A stretch of DNA of 64,000 bases, from positions 27,111,462 to 27,175,461 of the forward strand of contig NC_054753.1 of NCBI RefSeq assembly GCF_018143015.1. The letters are read 5' to 3'. Below, piece by piece: positions 1-12,500 of the stretch; the stretch's first letter is position 1; each line of letters begins with the position of its first letter. Made by a program: the position numbers and the translations under genes. The notes under the pieces are model-generated. The model searched no databases and had not been told where the DNA came from. It was given only the letters and a program-made list of their open reading frames with translations. The DNA is from Lytechinus variegatus (taxonomy: Eukaryota > Echinodermata > Echinoidea > Temnopleuroida > Toxopneustidae).

Positions 1-421
1 GTCTCAAGTGCCAATTGGGGTCAAGAGAAAACCCCAAAATTTGTTAAAATTGAGTTGTGATTGGACTTGGGAGGTTTTGAGTCCGAAATATAGACGGTGG
101 TTTAAGGTTCACCATATTAACTTTAAAAAAAGTATATAAGTGCATTCGACATGGCAGATGATTTCATTGTGTTGTTGTAGAAAAAAAATCTTTAAGTCCA
201 AATCTTTAATTTCCAAATTATGAGAAGGAAACAATGCGAACTATAACTTTTTAAAGTGGTCACGTCTCGAATAAGAGTCCATGGAGGGATTATATTTTAA
301 AAAGGGCATACATATAGTCCCTGTGACGATCCCTCCCCTGGATGATCTGATGATGTCCTATCCCCCCCCCCCTCCCTCCCCCGACCGAAACACCTAAACA
401 CGAGAGTAGAATATATTTTAC
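1..421. other. Intron of the alkaline phosphatase gene, left window edge
   Basis: No exon was recognised here. The stretch is AT-rich, with a poly(C)-rich run near 362-380. The exon following residue 150 of the alkaline phosphatase should lie further left, outside the window. Confidence 0.6.
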
Positions 422-596
422 CTTGCGTGTGTGCAAGATGAAGATTGGAGACGACTTCGTTGCCGGCCGCCGAAGCACAATCACCGCGTTTGGCGTCGTC
501 GTCGAGTCCGATCACCCCGTCCTTGGTTTTCACACCGCCGAAGATTGCGGTAGCGGTACTCGCAGAGTCGGCGGATTGGAAGTCAGTAGAATACGT
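422..596 (-). CDS. Alkaline phosphatase exon 3 (nucleophile exon)
   Basis: The 175-bp exon has acceptor CTAG before ACG TAT and donor CAAG|GTAAAA. It encodes TYSTDFQSADSASTATA and then GGVKTKDGVIG, KRGDCASAAGNEV and HLAHTQ. The Asp-Ser-Ala-x-Thr-Ala-Thr motif is the phosphorylated-serine site of alkaline phosphatases. It starts in phase 0, as exon 2 requires, and ends in phase 1. Confidence 0.9.
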
Positions 597-3500
597 CTAG
601 GCATTCACGTTTGAATACGAGACAAGCCAGCCAAATAATGTATTATATTCCTCATTGCCTTTTGGTCTCAATACCAATTATCTTATATTTCAATACCAAA
701 ATGTTTTCCCATTAGTATTACAGATTTTTCTGGCAACACTGGAATGTTGTCAAGAAGGGGTAATAGTAGAGCGGATAAGCTCCAAAAATCACAAGAATTG
801 TGCAAATTTGACTAAAGCATGAAACTTTCACAAGTATTAGTATATGCCGTAAGATTTATTTTAAAGATGGGAGGTAAATTTAAAAATGCCATTTTTCGGC
901 CGTTGCCATGGCAACGGAATAATTTCTACAAAATGACATACATGCCCATGTAAATGGTAAATAAACATGATATAGATGAATAAAATGATAATTTGCAAGC
1001 TTCCAATTGAATATACATAAAATTTAGAAACATTCAAAATCAACAAGATAGTTCCAATTGGTCCGTTGCCATGGCAACGGCTTGTTTTTCCCCAGAAAAA
1101 TAAAATTTTGATTAAAAAAACGTTGTAGAATATGATTTATCTTTAATTTCCCCTAATTTTACAGTGTTAAACAAAGATATTTTGGTTGCTAGATGTATAA
1201 ATCATATCTCAAGCCATTGCCATGGCAACCAAATAACAACTGATTTACAAAAATAACATGGTTGACAAGACAATGGGCAGGTGGAAAAATCAACTGGAAT
1301 TGACTTAATCTGTATGCTTTAGTTTTGACCCCCTCATTTGAACCAAAAATACAGAAAGTGTTTTGCAGGAGTCCTTTATAAAGATAAAACTTTAACTTTA
1401 TGTTGCCTTGTTAATGCTTAAATTAAATAACAAAAAACAATGTTGCAAAGATCCCGTTGCTATGGCAACAGCTTATTTCCCTCTAGAAAGGTAAAAATAT
1501 TGATAAAAATGTAGAATACATGTATAGTCATCAGTCCATTTTCAATCATTTTTGAGGTACTAATCGAGATATGCTTGTGACTAAATTTATAAATATAACA
1601 TCTCAAGTCATTGCCATGGCAACCAGATAACATCTAATTAAAAACAACAACAACAGGGATGACAAGGTTATGGAAAGATGAAAAGTACAATAAAAATTAA
1701 CTTATATGTACATGCATAAGGTTTGACCTACTCAATTAATTTAGGGGAAATAATACAGTGAGTGTTCTGCATGAAATAATTGGAATGATACAGATTGATG
1801 TTGCCTTGGTAATACTTGAATTAAATAAAAAGAAACAATGTTGCAAAGAACCCGTTGCCATGGCAACAGCTTATTTCCCTCTAGAAAGGTGAAAATATTG
1901 ATAAAAATGTATAATACATGTATGATCATCATTCCAATTTCAATCATTTTTGCCTACTAATCGGGATATGCTTGTGACTAAATTTATGTATATGTAAAAC
2001 ATCTTAAGTCATTGCCATGGCAACCAGATAACATTTAATTTAAAAAAACAACAACAACAGGGATGACAAGGTTATGGATAGGTGAAAAACACAATGAAAA
2101 TAACTTTTATGCATAAGGTTTGACCTACTCAATTAATTTAGGGGAAATAATAAAGTGAGTGTTCTGCATGAACTAATTACCATGATTACAATGTCCAACA
2201 TTGATGTTGCCTTAGTAATACTTGAATTCAACGATAAATATCAATGTTGCAAATGACCTGTTGCCATAGCAACGGCTCATTTACCCAAGAAAAGTACTAG
2301 TTTTGATAAGAAAAATGACTATAGACTCTGATTTTTCTTTCATTTCTCCTAATTTTGTGATAAGAATTGATATGTTTGCTGTTAACATACAAATAATATC
2401 TGAAGCCATTGTCATGGCAACCAAATTACATCTAATTTGAAAAAAAAATATGGTTGACGACACAATGGACAGGTGGAAAATACAATTAGAATTAATCTGT
2501 ATATGCTCAAGTTTTGAACCCCTCGTTTGAACATAAACAGATAAAGTACAGAACGAGTTCTGCAGGAGTTCTTTAGAAAGATAAAAAATTGTGTTGCCTT
2601 GGTAACGCTTGAATTAAATTCTTTTTAAAATGTTGCAAAGGGCTCGTTGCCATGGCAACAGCTTATTTCCCTGTAGAAAGGTAAAAATATTGATAAGAAT
2701 GTAGAATACAGACATGTATGATCATCTTTCCATTTTCAATTATTTTAAGGTACTGATCAAGATACGTTTGTGACTAGATTTATAAATATAACATCTTAAG
2801 CCATTGCCACGGCAACCAGATAACATCTATTTTTTTTTCAAAAACAACATGGATGACAACATGGAGACTATGGACAGGTGAAAAATTCACTTAATGTGCA
2901 TGCATAAGGTTTGACCTCAATCTCGGGGAAACAATACAATGAGTGTTCTGCATGAACTAATTAGAATGATAAACATTGATGATGCCTTGGTAATACTTGA
3001 ATTCAATGATAAATATCAACGTTGCAAATGATCTGTTGCCATAGCAACTGCTCATTTCCCAAGAAAAGTATCAGTTTTGATTAGAAAAACTGTAGTGGTC
3101 TGATGTGTCCAAGACCTTGAGACGGCTTCCAAAAATGGAGTTTGAAATGGCTGTTGATATATAAATGGACATAGCTCACTTCATATCCGTCTGGGATAAT
3201 TATATGATTTCGTGTCTAGACCATGGTTTCAATGGTCAAGTAATACACTATGACAAGTTACACGGACAGTCAGTTGTCCTGTATATTAAAAGAAATCCAA
3301 GATGGCTTTGAAAATGGAGTCTAAAATTGCTGTTGCTGCATTAAAAAACGTAGTTTGTTTAATATCTTGGAATAAGTTTATGCCATAGTGAAATGTGTCA
3401 AACTATACATAAGGACAAGTTAGTGGTCAAGTATGTCCAAAAATCCAAGGTGGCTTCCAAAAATGGAATATAGAATAGCCCCTGTTACTAACAAATGGAC

Positions 3501-6500
3501 ATATTTCGTGTAATATCTGCCAAGTGCATATTATTTTGATATCTAAATCATGGTTTTAAAAGTCAGTAAATACACCATGTACATTGGAACAAGTTACAAG
3601 GACACAAGGACAGTCAGTAATCCAGTATGTTCCAACATCCAAGATGGCTTCAAACAATCGGAGTCTATTGAATTGGAGCCTGTTGCTTAAAAATTGACAT
3701 AGTTCATTTAAATCCACCAAGGAAAACTGATTTTGGTGTTCACACTTTGGTTTTAAGTTTTAAAAGATATGTTTAGACTTGATACAATGTATCCAGTTGT
3801 CCATTTTGCCTAAAAATCCAAGAGGGTTTCCGAAATGGCATCCAAAATGACTTCTATCACTCCAAAATTATCAGAGTTCATAAAACCTGTAAGAAACAAT
3901 TTTGGTGTCTACACTGTGGTATGAAGGGTCCACTATTACATTAGGACAAGTAACAAGGATGGTTAGTTTTCAATTTTGTCCAAAATCCAAGGTAGATTCT
4001 CACAAGTGGATATCATATCCACTTCAAAGTAACAGTCGCCATTTTAGAATCTATTTATGGAAGCCATCTTGGATTTTCAGACAAAATGGACAATTATCAT
4101 TTTAACCAGTCCCAACATATCATTTGATCCTTGAAATCCTAGTGTAGACACCAAAACAACATCCCAAGGTGTATTTTAATGTACTATGTCCACTTTTAAG
4201 TAACATTAAAACCCCCATTTTTCAAATAATCTTTGAATTTTTTGACACAATATTGACGCCTGACTGTCTATTCAACTGGACACAATGTACAGTATTAGTT
4301 GACCTTGTGTAGACACCAAAATCATATCCCCAATGTGTATTATTGATGAACTATATATTTTGAAGTAACAACAGTCAATTTAGACCCCATTTTGGAGGCC
4401 ATCTTAGATTTTTAACATATCATTCCATTGATTGTCCTTGTAACTTGTTCTAATGCATTAAAAAATGGTTTCATGATAATGGTTGAGACATCAAAATCAT
4501 ATTCCCCAGACAGATATTGAACAAACTATGTCCTAATTTATTATTTGACTCTTGAAGCTATGGTTTCAACACCAAAATATATTTTACAAGTGAATATAAA
4601 AGGAGCTATTCCATTTTCAAGTATCAGCAACCGTTTTAGAATAGTTTTTGGAAGCCATATTGGATTTTCGAACACACCTGACTGTCATTGTAACTTGTCC
4701 TAATATTGTTAGACTCTTGAAACCAATGATTTAGACACCAATATATCATCCTTTAGGCCAATATGAAATGAGCTATGTACGCTTTAGGTATCAGCAACCA
4801 TTCTAGATTCAATTTTTCGAAGCCATCTTGGATTTTTGGACATTCCAAACCACTGGCTGTCCCTGTATTTGGCCAAATGTACTACTTGATCCTTAAAACC
4901 AATGAAGAGAAACCAAATTAAAGCCATTTTATCAAGTAATGGATAAATTGTGGATTTTTAGCTCACGGCAGCCAGTGAGGGCACCATCTTGGAACACCCT
5001 TGAGTGCTTAAATTATTTTTAACCTTTCAACCAGTAAGGGTATATTTATCGTATTTGACCAGTCTACTTTTTTCATGTAAAATAACCAGTGAATAGATTA
5101 AACTTCGTGTTGAATAGATTCATACGTTACTTTAAAAATTATCACAGTATTACACAATTTTCTTCGTCAAAATCAGCAGTGTAATTTTGAGGGGGCCAGA
5201 TATGACGTATCGAGCAAAATTTACTTTAAAATGTTCTCACCGAGCCAGCGACAGAGCAAAAAATTTCATTTTTTTTTTCATTTTGGGTACATTATTCGTA
5301 AAATAATATTTCATCCATCTCTCTTTCACTTTCTCTTTTTTTTTTTTTTAGTAATGATTTTTTTTGGGGGGAGAAGGGTTGCTAAATTACTGGGAATTTT
5401 CTTGATAGAAACTTTCCATGGGAATAAATTTGACTTTTGTGGGAATTTTTAAATTTTGGGGAATTTTCAGGAATTAAAAAAAAATGATGGGAATTTTCAA
5501 AAAGTAACAATTTTTCTGATATTTATATGCAGAAAATAGGCGTATCCTGGCAGATGATGCTTAATAGTGCTTTGCTATCATATTTCAAGCCAAGTATGCT
5601 AAAACAGTCAGACAAGGCATGATTTCAATGATCTCCATGTAAATGATGATTTACTGTATTTACCTTGATTTTGATATCAAGACCATGTCGACTCCTTACA
5701 TAGACCTATGATTTTGAGTTTTCAACCCCTATAATCCCCTTATATATTGATATGATGAACAGCTTTAAAACACATATCACCCCAAGACGCTTTCTTCAAA
5801 ATGGCCGCCTGCGAATACTTTGAACGAAATTGTCCAGCATCGAGTTTAGGGCATTTATGTGAGCCTACAAAACTCTGATACGATTTTTGTAGGTCTTATT
5901 TCGATACCATGTATAATGAAACAAGATTGTGCTTATCATTTAGCATTTTTATGTTCAGCACCCCTTAAAAAGGGGAAAAAGAAATAAATAAACATATTTT
6001 TATTAAAATTTGTACTTGTCTGGAGCCATTTGCAACATTGATATTCATCATTATGTTCAAGCATTACCAAAACATAAGTATTTTTGTCAACCTAATGAAA
6101 CAATGCATAACACTTTATGTAACTCTTGTTCAAAATTACATGTAAAAGAGCAGGTCCAATCTTGCGCATATTAAGTTAATTTTATTGTATTTTCCGTCTG
6201 TCCATTATTTTGTCAGCTATAGTTTTTTGGGTAAATTAAATGTTATGATATTGCAATATCAATGCCTCAATATGTTATTTATACATTTAACAACAAAAAT
6301 GTACCCGTATCTTTGGCACCCTAACTTTAGTGGAAATAAATGAAATATAAGATTCTACTAGGTATTTTTTTTCATCAAAGATGGTCTTTTCTGGAGGAAA
6401 AATGATCCGTTGCCATGGCAACAGAACACACATTTGCAAACAACGATATCATTTAGTTCAACCATTACCAAGGCAGCATCAGTTTTATCATGCTATTGTA

Positions 6501-9500
6501 CTCATGCAGAACACTCACTGTAATTTTTGTTAAAACTTAATGACTGGTCAAACATTATGTAGATTAAGTAAAATTTTATTTTACATTCCACCTGACCATT
6601 ATCATTTCAACAGTGTAATTTTTTTGTATTTATAAATTACATCTTTATCTCAGTGGCTGAAGATGTTATCTACATATTAACAACAAGCATATAATGCTTA
6701 GCATCCTAAAATTAGGTGAAATTAAAGAAAAATCAGATTTTACCATGTTTTTATCAAAGCTGCTGATACTTTTCTGGGGGGGGGGACATTTGAATTACTA
6801 ACATTTGAATTACTTATATTTATCATTAAATTCAAGTATTACCAAGGCAACATCAATTTATTATTCTAATGAACTCATGCAGAATTCCTAGTGAATTTTT
6901 TGTCCAAAATTCCAAACCTTTCACACATTGAGTTATATTGTATTTTCCACCTGTCCATGATATTGTCATCCAAATTAATATTTTTGTAAATTAGATATTA
7001 TTTGGTTGTCGTGTCAATAGCTTCAGATGTTATTTAAACATTTTGCATCAAACATATCGATGTTTAACACACTAAGATTAGGGGAAATGCAAGAAAAATA
7101 AGATTCTATAGTCCTTTTTTAATAAAAATTGGTACTAAATGATCCGTTGCTATGGCAACAGGCCATTTTCAACATTGATCTTTATCCTTGAATTCAAGTA
7201 TTACCAAGGCAACATCAATCTGTATCATTCCAATTAGTTCATGCAGAACACTCACTGTATTATTTCCCCTAAATTAATTGATTAGGTCAAACCTTATGCA
7301 TGTATATATAAGTTAATTTTTATTGTACTTTTCACCTATCCATAACCTTGTCATCCCTGTTGTTTCTTTTTTTAATTAGATGTTATCTGGTTGCCATGGC
7401 AATGACTTAAGATGTTACATTTATAAATTTAGTCACAAACATATCTCGATTAGTACTTAAAAAAATTATTGAAATGGAATGATGATCATACATGTATTCT
7501 ACATTTTTATCAATATTTTTAACTTTCTAGAGGGAAATAAGCTGTTGCCATGGCAACGGGTTCTTTGCAACATTGTTTCTTTTTATTTAATTCAAGTATT
7601 ACCAAGGCAACATCGATCTGTATCATTCCAATTAGTTCATGCAGAACACTCACTGTATTATTTCCCCTAAATTAATTGAGTAGGTCAAACCTTATGCATG
7701 TACATATAAGTTAATTTTTATTGTACTTTTCATCTTTCCATAACCTTGTCATCCCTGTTGTTGTTGTTTTTAATTAGATGTTATCTGGTTGCCATGGCAA
7801 TGACTTAAGATGTTATATTTATAAATTTAGTCACAAGCATATCCCGATTAGTACCTCAAAAATGATTGAAATGGAATGATGATCATACATGTATTCTACA
7901 TTTTTATCAATATTTTTACCTTTCTAGAGGGAAATAAGCTGTTGCCATGGCAACGGGTTCTTTGCAACATTGTTTCTTTTTATTTAATTCAAGTATTACC
8001 AAGGCAACATCGATCTGTATCATTCCAATTAGTTCATGCAGAACACTGTATTATTTCCCCTAAATTAATTGAGTAGGTCAAACCTTATGCATGTACATAT
8101 AAGTTAATTTTTATTGTACTTTTCATCTTTCCATAACCTTGTCATCCCTGTTGTTGTTGTTTTTAATTAGATGTTATCTGGTTGCCATGGCAATGACTTA
8201 AGATGTTATATTTATAAATTTAGTCACAAGCATATCCCGATTAGTAGGCAAAAATGATTGAAATTGGAATGATGATCATACATGTATTCTACATTTTTAT
8301 CAATATTTTTACCTTTCTAGAGGGAAATAAGCTGTTGCCATGGCAACGGGATCTTTGCAACATTGTTTTTTTTTATATTTAATTCAAGCATTACCAAGGC
8401 AACATAAAGTTTTATCTTTATAAAGAACTCCTGCAGAACACTTTCTGTATTTTTGGTTCAAATGAGGGGGTCAAAACTAAAGCATACAGATTAAGTCAAT
8501 TCCAGTTGATTTTTCCACCTGCCCATTGTCTTGTCAACCATGTTATTTTTGTAAATCAGTTGTTATTTGGTTGCCATGGCAATGGCTTGAGATATGATTT
8601 ATACCTCTAGCAACCAAAATATCTTTGTTTAACACTGTAAAATTAGGGGAAATTAAAAATAAATCATATTCTACAACGTTTTTTTAATCAAAATTTTTAA
8701 TTTTCTGGGGAAAAACAAGCCGTTGCCATGGCAACGGACCAATTGGAACTATCTTGTTGATTTTGAATGTTTCTAAATTTTATATATATTCAATTGGAAG
8801 CTTGAAAATTATCATTTTATTCATCTATATCATGTTTCTTTACCATTTACATGGGCATGTATGTCATTTTTGAGAAATTATTCCGTTGCCATGGCAACGG
8901 CCGAAAATGGCATTTTTAAATTTACCTCCCATCTTTAAAATAAATCTTACGGCATATACTAACACTTGTGAAAGTTTCATGCTTTAGTCATAATTTGCAC
9001 AATTGTTCGGCTAATCCGCTCTACTATAAGGGAAAGGGACACTACATGTATATTATTTACCGCAGGCCTATACAAACGTGATCAGAGTTTTTTTTAATGA
9101 ATCCAACACTAGAGTTTTCCCCTCTTTTCATATATTTCTACGTTTTTTTAATCCCTGAAGTAAAGTGTAAACAAATAAACACTTTTCTCGATTCCATATT
9201 GATTTATCATTAAATAATTATTTTGTTTATGTATTTATGTAAATTTATTAATTTACTTATCAATCAATCATTTTCTTATGAACAATTTCTGTATTCCTAT
9301 CTTTACTCGTTTCTTAGTTTTTTTAGTTATTGAATTACTTATTTATTGGGTACAAGGTTTAGGGAAAAAAATCAACGTATTCCGAAGTTCTTTTGTAGAA
9401 ATGCAATAACAATAATCCTAAACGTTGATTCACTCTCTCCTCCTAAATTAAAATGTCCCTGCCCCTACACCTGGATCCATGATGACTCTTTTTCTTGACA

Positions 9501-12500
9501 TGTTTGTTTAAAAAATGTATATGCATTTTTTTATGTTCACAAATGACATGTTCCGTATCTGAAAGGAAATCCCTGGTCTAAAGGGTCAAATAAGATATTA
9601 TGAAAGGAATTTCAGAACATTGCCTGGCCCCCCTTTGCCCCCGGAATTGATTGACTCACACCATCTGGATGTGCTTTCCTCTATTTGGTCATAGGGTTGT
9701 TAACCGAAACTTAAACATCCCCTATTTCCGAGATTGAAATTTAATCTAACAAAACCCCACTTGGGCCGGTACACAAGTCCAAAAGAAGATCAAGACAATT
9801 CATTTAAAAAGATTTATCCAACAAATTTTTAGTTGTACACTTAATTTATTTTTGACCCTAATAAACAAGTGTATCTTGAAATGAAATGTCCTCGTCTGAT
9901 GTTTGGAATTAAGAGAGTGATCGATGGTCTGGTTACACCACCGACACTGACATCAGAGCGATCAAAATTCTCCCATAATTTCGAATGGCATACAGTCGGT
10001 CGTTTTGAAATAAGTTTCCTTAGTGTGGTTGCTACTCAAGATCGACTGACAAAATATCATTTCCTACCTTTACAAGACCCCCATAAGGGAATTCCTCCCA
10101 GGCGAGTACGTTGCCGACCCCCTCAACGCCTTCCTGTTGGCCCTGTCGTATCCTGGAGGCGACCACGGTCGATACATCCATGCCATCGCCTACGAAGACG
10201 ATGACGTTCTTGGCCGCTTTGGTGTTATATTCAAGGTTGAGAGCGTCACTGATACTGGATCGGGCCTGGGCGTTCCAGAATTCGGGGGCTTCATTGATAA
10301 AGTAAGATATACATTGGTATTAATAAATAAATCATACGATTTAACCAGAGTGGAATAGTTTTCTAGAATTTTCAATTGCCATTTGTATTCATAAGCGTCG
10401 TGGTGTAGCGGTTCGGGCTCTCGCCTTGCAATTACGATTAGAGAGTCGTTTGTTTGAATCCCACCGCAGCCTAGCGTCCGTTGGCACGGCGTCAATCCAC
10501 AAGTTGCCACACTCCACCCAGGTGATATATGGGTTTCCCGGTAGGATGCGAAAGCCTATGTAGTATTTCCAGTGATAGAGTCTTAGAACTCTTGTTGGGA
10601 TGTTCCCCAAGGATTGGAGAAAATACATTCATTTGTGTGCGGGCATGCCAGGATCCGATGACCGGGATATACAAAATAATCGCTATACAGTGCGTATCAA
10701 AAAAAAGTTTACACTTTGAAAAATCCTGTAAAATTATAAATTTGTAATATCCTGAAGATTTTCCACATTTTAACATTGGGACAGATCCATTTAAGCAAAT
10801 GACGATATAAGTATCGAAAAATATTTCCGCTTGAGTGAGCACCACTTACTTTTGAAAAGTTAGTGAAAAATGATTTGCGCAGAACTTTGAAATAGCTATG
10901 CGAATAAAAGTAAACCTTTACCATGAAGAACACGTAGAATTTAGCAAGTAAAATTGATTCGAAGATATCTTTGACCTCTTTTAACTTGTTTCCTTGCCCA
11001 ATACACTTCGAAGAGTGCATTGCGCCCCGCCCCACTCCCCCACACACCAAGGCCATCAAGACGATATTTGATTTACACTGAGCTGTGATTTACATAAAAT
11101 GAATTAGGCTTGATTTTCATTTTGTTAATCATTGTCAAGCTTAGGAAAAGTGTGGAGAAACAAGTATTAAATGAACAATTAAATGTCAACCCACTTTAAA
11201 TAACAAAAAGTTAGTAAAAAAGTGCTGGAGATGTCTGATGTAAACTTTGGTTTAGATTCAGTTATGTCCTCAGATCCAGCTGGCACAAAAAGGGTAAAAG
11301 TTGTGCTTACTAAGTGTTGAAATGTCAATTTGGGTGGCAAATTTGTTTAAAAATTCTTGGATGTATCTGTTTTATCTTAATTAACTAAAAGTGCTAGGGA
11401 AATGTAGGAAAAATGTGTCGCAGGGTAAGTTTGATTTCGCCCTTTCCCCTTGACACTGCGTGAAAACTAGCATTACTGCGCAAACAGATTTCTGCGAGCA
11501 TTACAAAAATGGAGAGTGCTCACTCAAGTGTAACATTCTGTCAAAACTTTTACTTTCGTTGGATAGATGAGACCCAAACCCAAGATTATATTTAAAAAAA
11601 TTACCCACATGTTGTATATTTTTCAATTCCCAGAGCTTTTTCAAAGTGTAAACTTTTTTTGATACACACTGTATAAACATGATAAATGCCAATATTATTA
11701 TAACTATCATCTGAAAGTGAAGACTGTATATAGCATAACTACAATATTATGCAGTTATGAGAAAATGACGGAGGGGGAAGGGGGCATGAGTATTCACGGT
11801 AACCTACGAACTAATTTATGAAACAGATTCATTGTCAAAACAACTTCATAGCAGCGTAAGTTCTTACGGGTACCATTCCTTTTTGGAAGGGGTGTACACT
11901 CCAACCCTTTCCAGATTCGAGTGCATCCTCCCCCCCCCCCCCACTCCCTGGCGGGCTATTTTCTGGGCCATCCCAAAACCATGCCTCGTCGATAAACAGA
12001 CACACTTGCGAAACCAATTTGAAGCTTGATAAAAAGTTACAACGTTACATCCAATGAGATACCATCTGTCGGTTTGGAGTCGGTTTCGTTGGTGTGACAG
12101 TGGCATCATCGTTATCATATGGGTGATAGATTAAAGCTTATTGTTTTCATACCAGTCAATATTGATCTTTCAACTTCAAGAACTTTGAATAAGCGATAAC
12201 ATGAAGAAATACTCTCAAAGCACTCATCTTGATCGTCATGATTATGAATAATGTTCACATACTGTACGCAGATTTTTAAGTTCTGGGGGAGGGCAAAACA
12301 CATACCAAAAATTCGAAGAAACTCGGAAGAGAGGGGGCAAAGCCACCGATTTTGTTATGGGGCGCTTTTGTATTTTCGAAAGTGAAATTAAAGGATTTTG
12401 CACATGAAAAAAAATTAATCAATGGTCCACCTGGCTTCGCGATCTGTCATGAGAGTTGGTAAATCATTTAACAAATTATTTTTATCCCTACATAATTATG

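Larger units (their letters stand above)
764..9026. mobile_element. Giant foldback (long inverted repeat) element in alkaline phosphatase intron 2
   Basis: The sequence from about 764 (TAGTAGAGCGGAT) reappears reverse-complemented, ending near 9026 (ATCCGCTCTACTA). Both arms are built from diverged tandem units of about 400 bp, each with two copies of an X-box palindrome. The middle contains a second, different inverted structure. Only short ORFs created by the repeats are present, so it looks non-autonomous. Exact ends and target duplication are unclear: both ends lie next to TA-rich bases. Confidence 0.85.

Noticed and set aside
423..614. Plus-strand ORF of 63 residues
   Set aside because: It is the antisense of alkaline phosphatase exon 3.
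7479..8076. Two near-identical ORFs (MMIIHVFYIFINIF...)
   Set aside because: They arise from tandem units of the foldback element and overlap the X-box palindromes; no coding signal.
10111..10358. Plus-strand open frame with a protein-like reading (ALSYPGGDHGRYIHAI)
   Set aside because: It is the antisense of alkaline phosphatase exon 2, whose minus-strand reading has the GDGM motif and correct splice phases.
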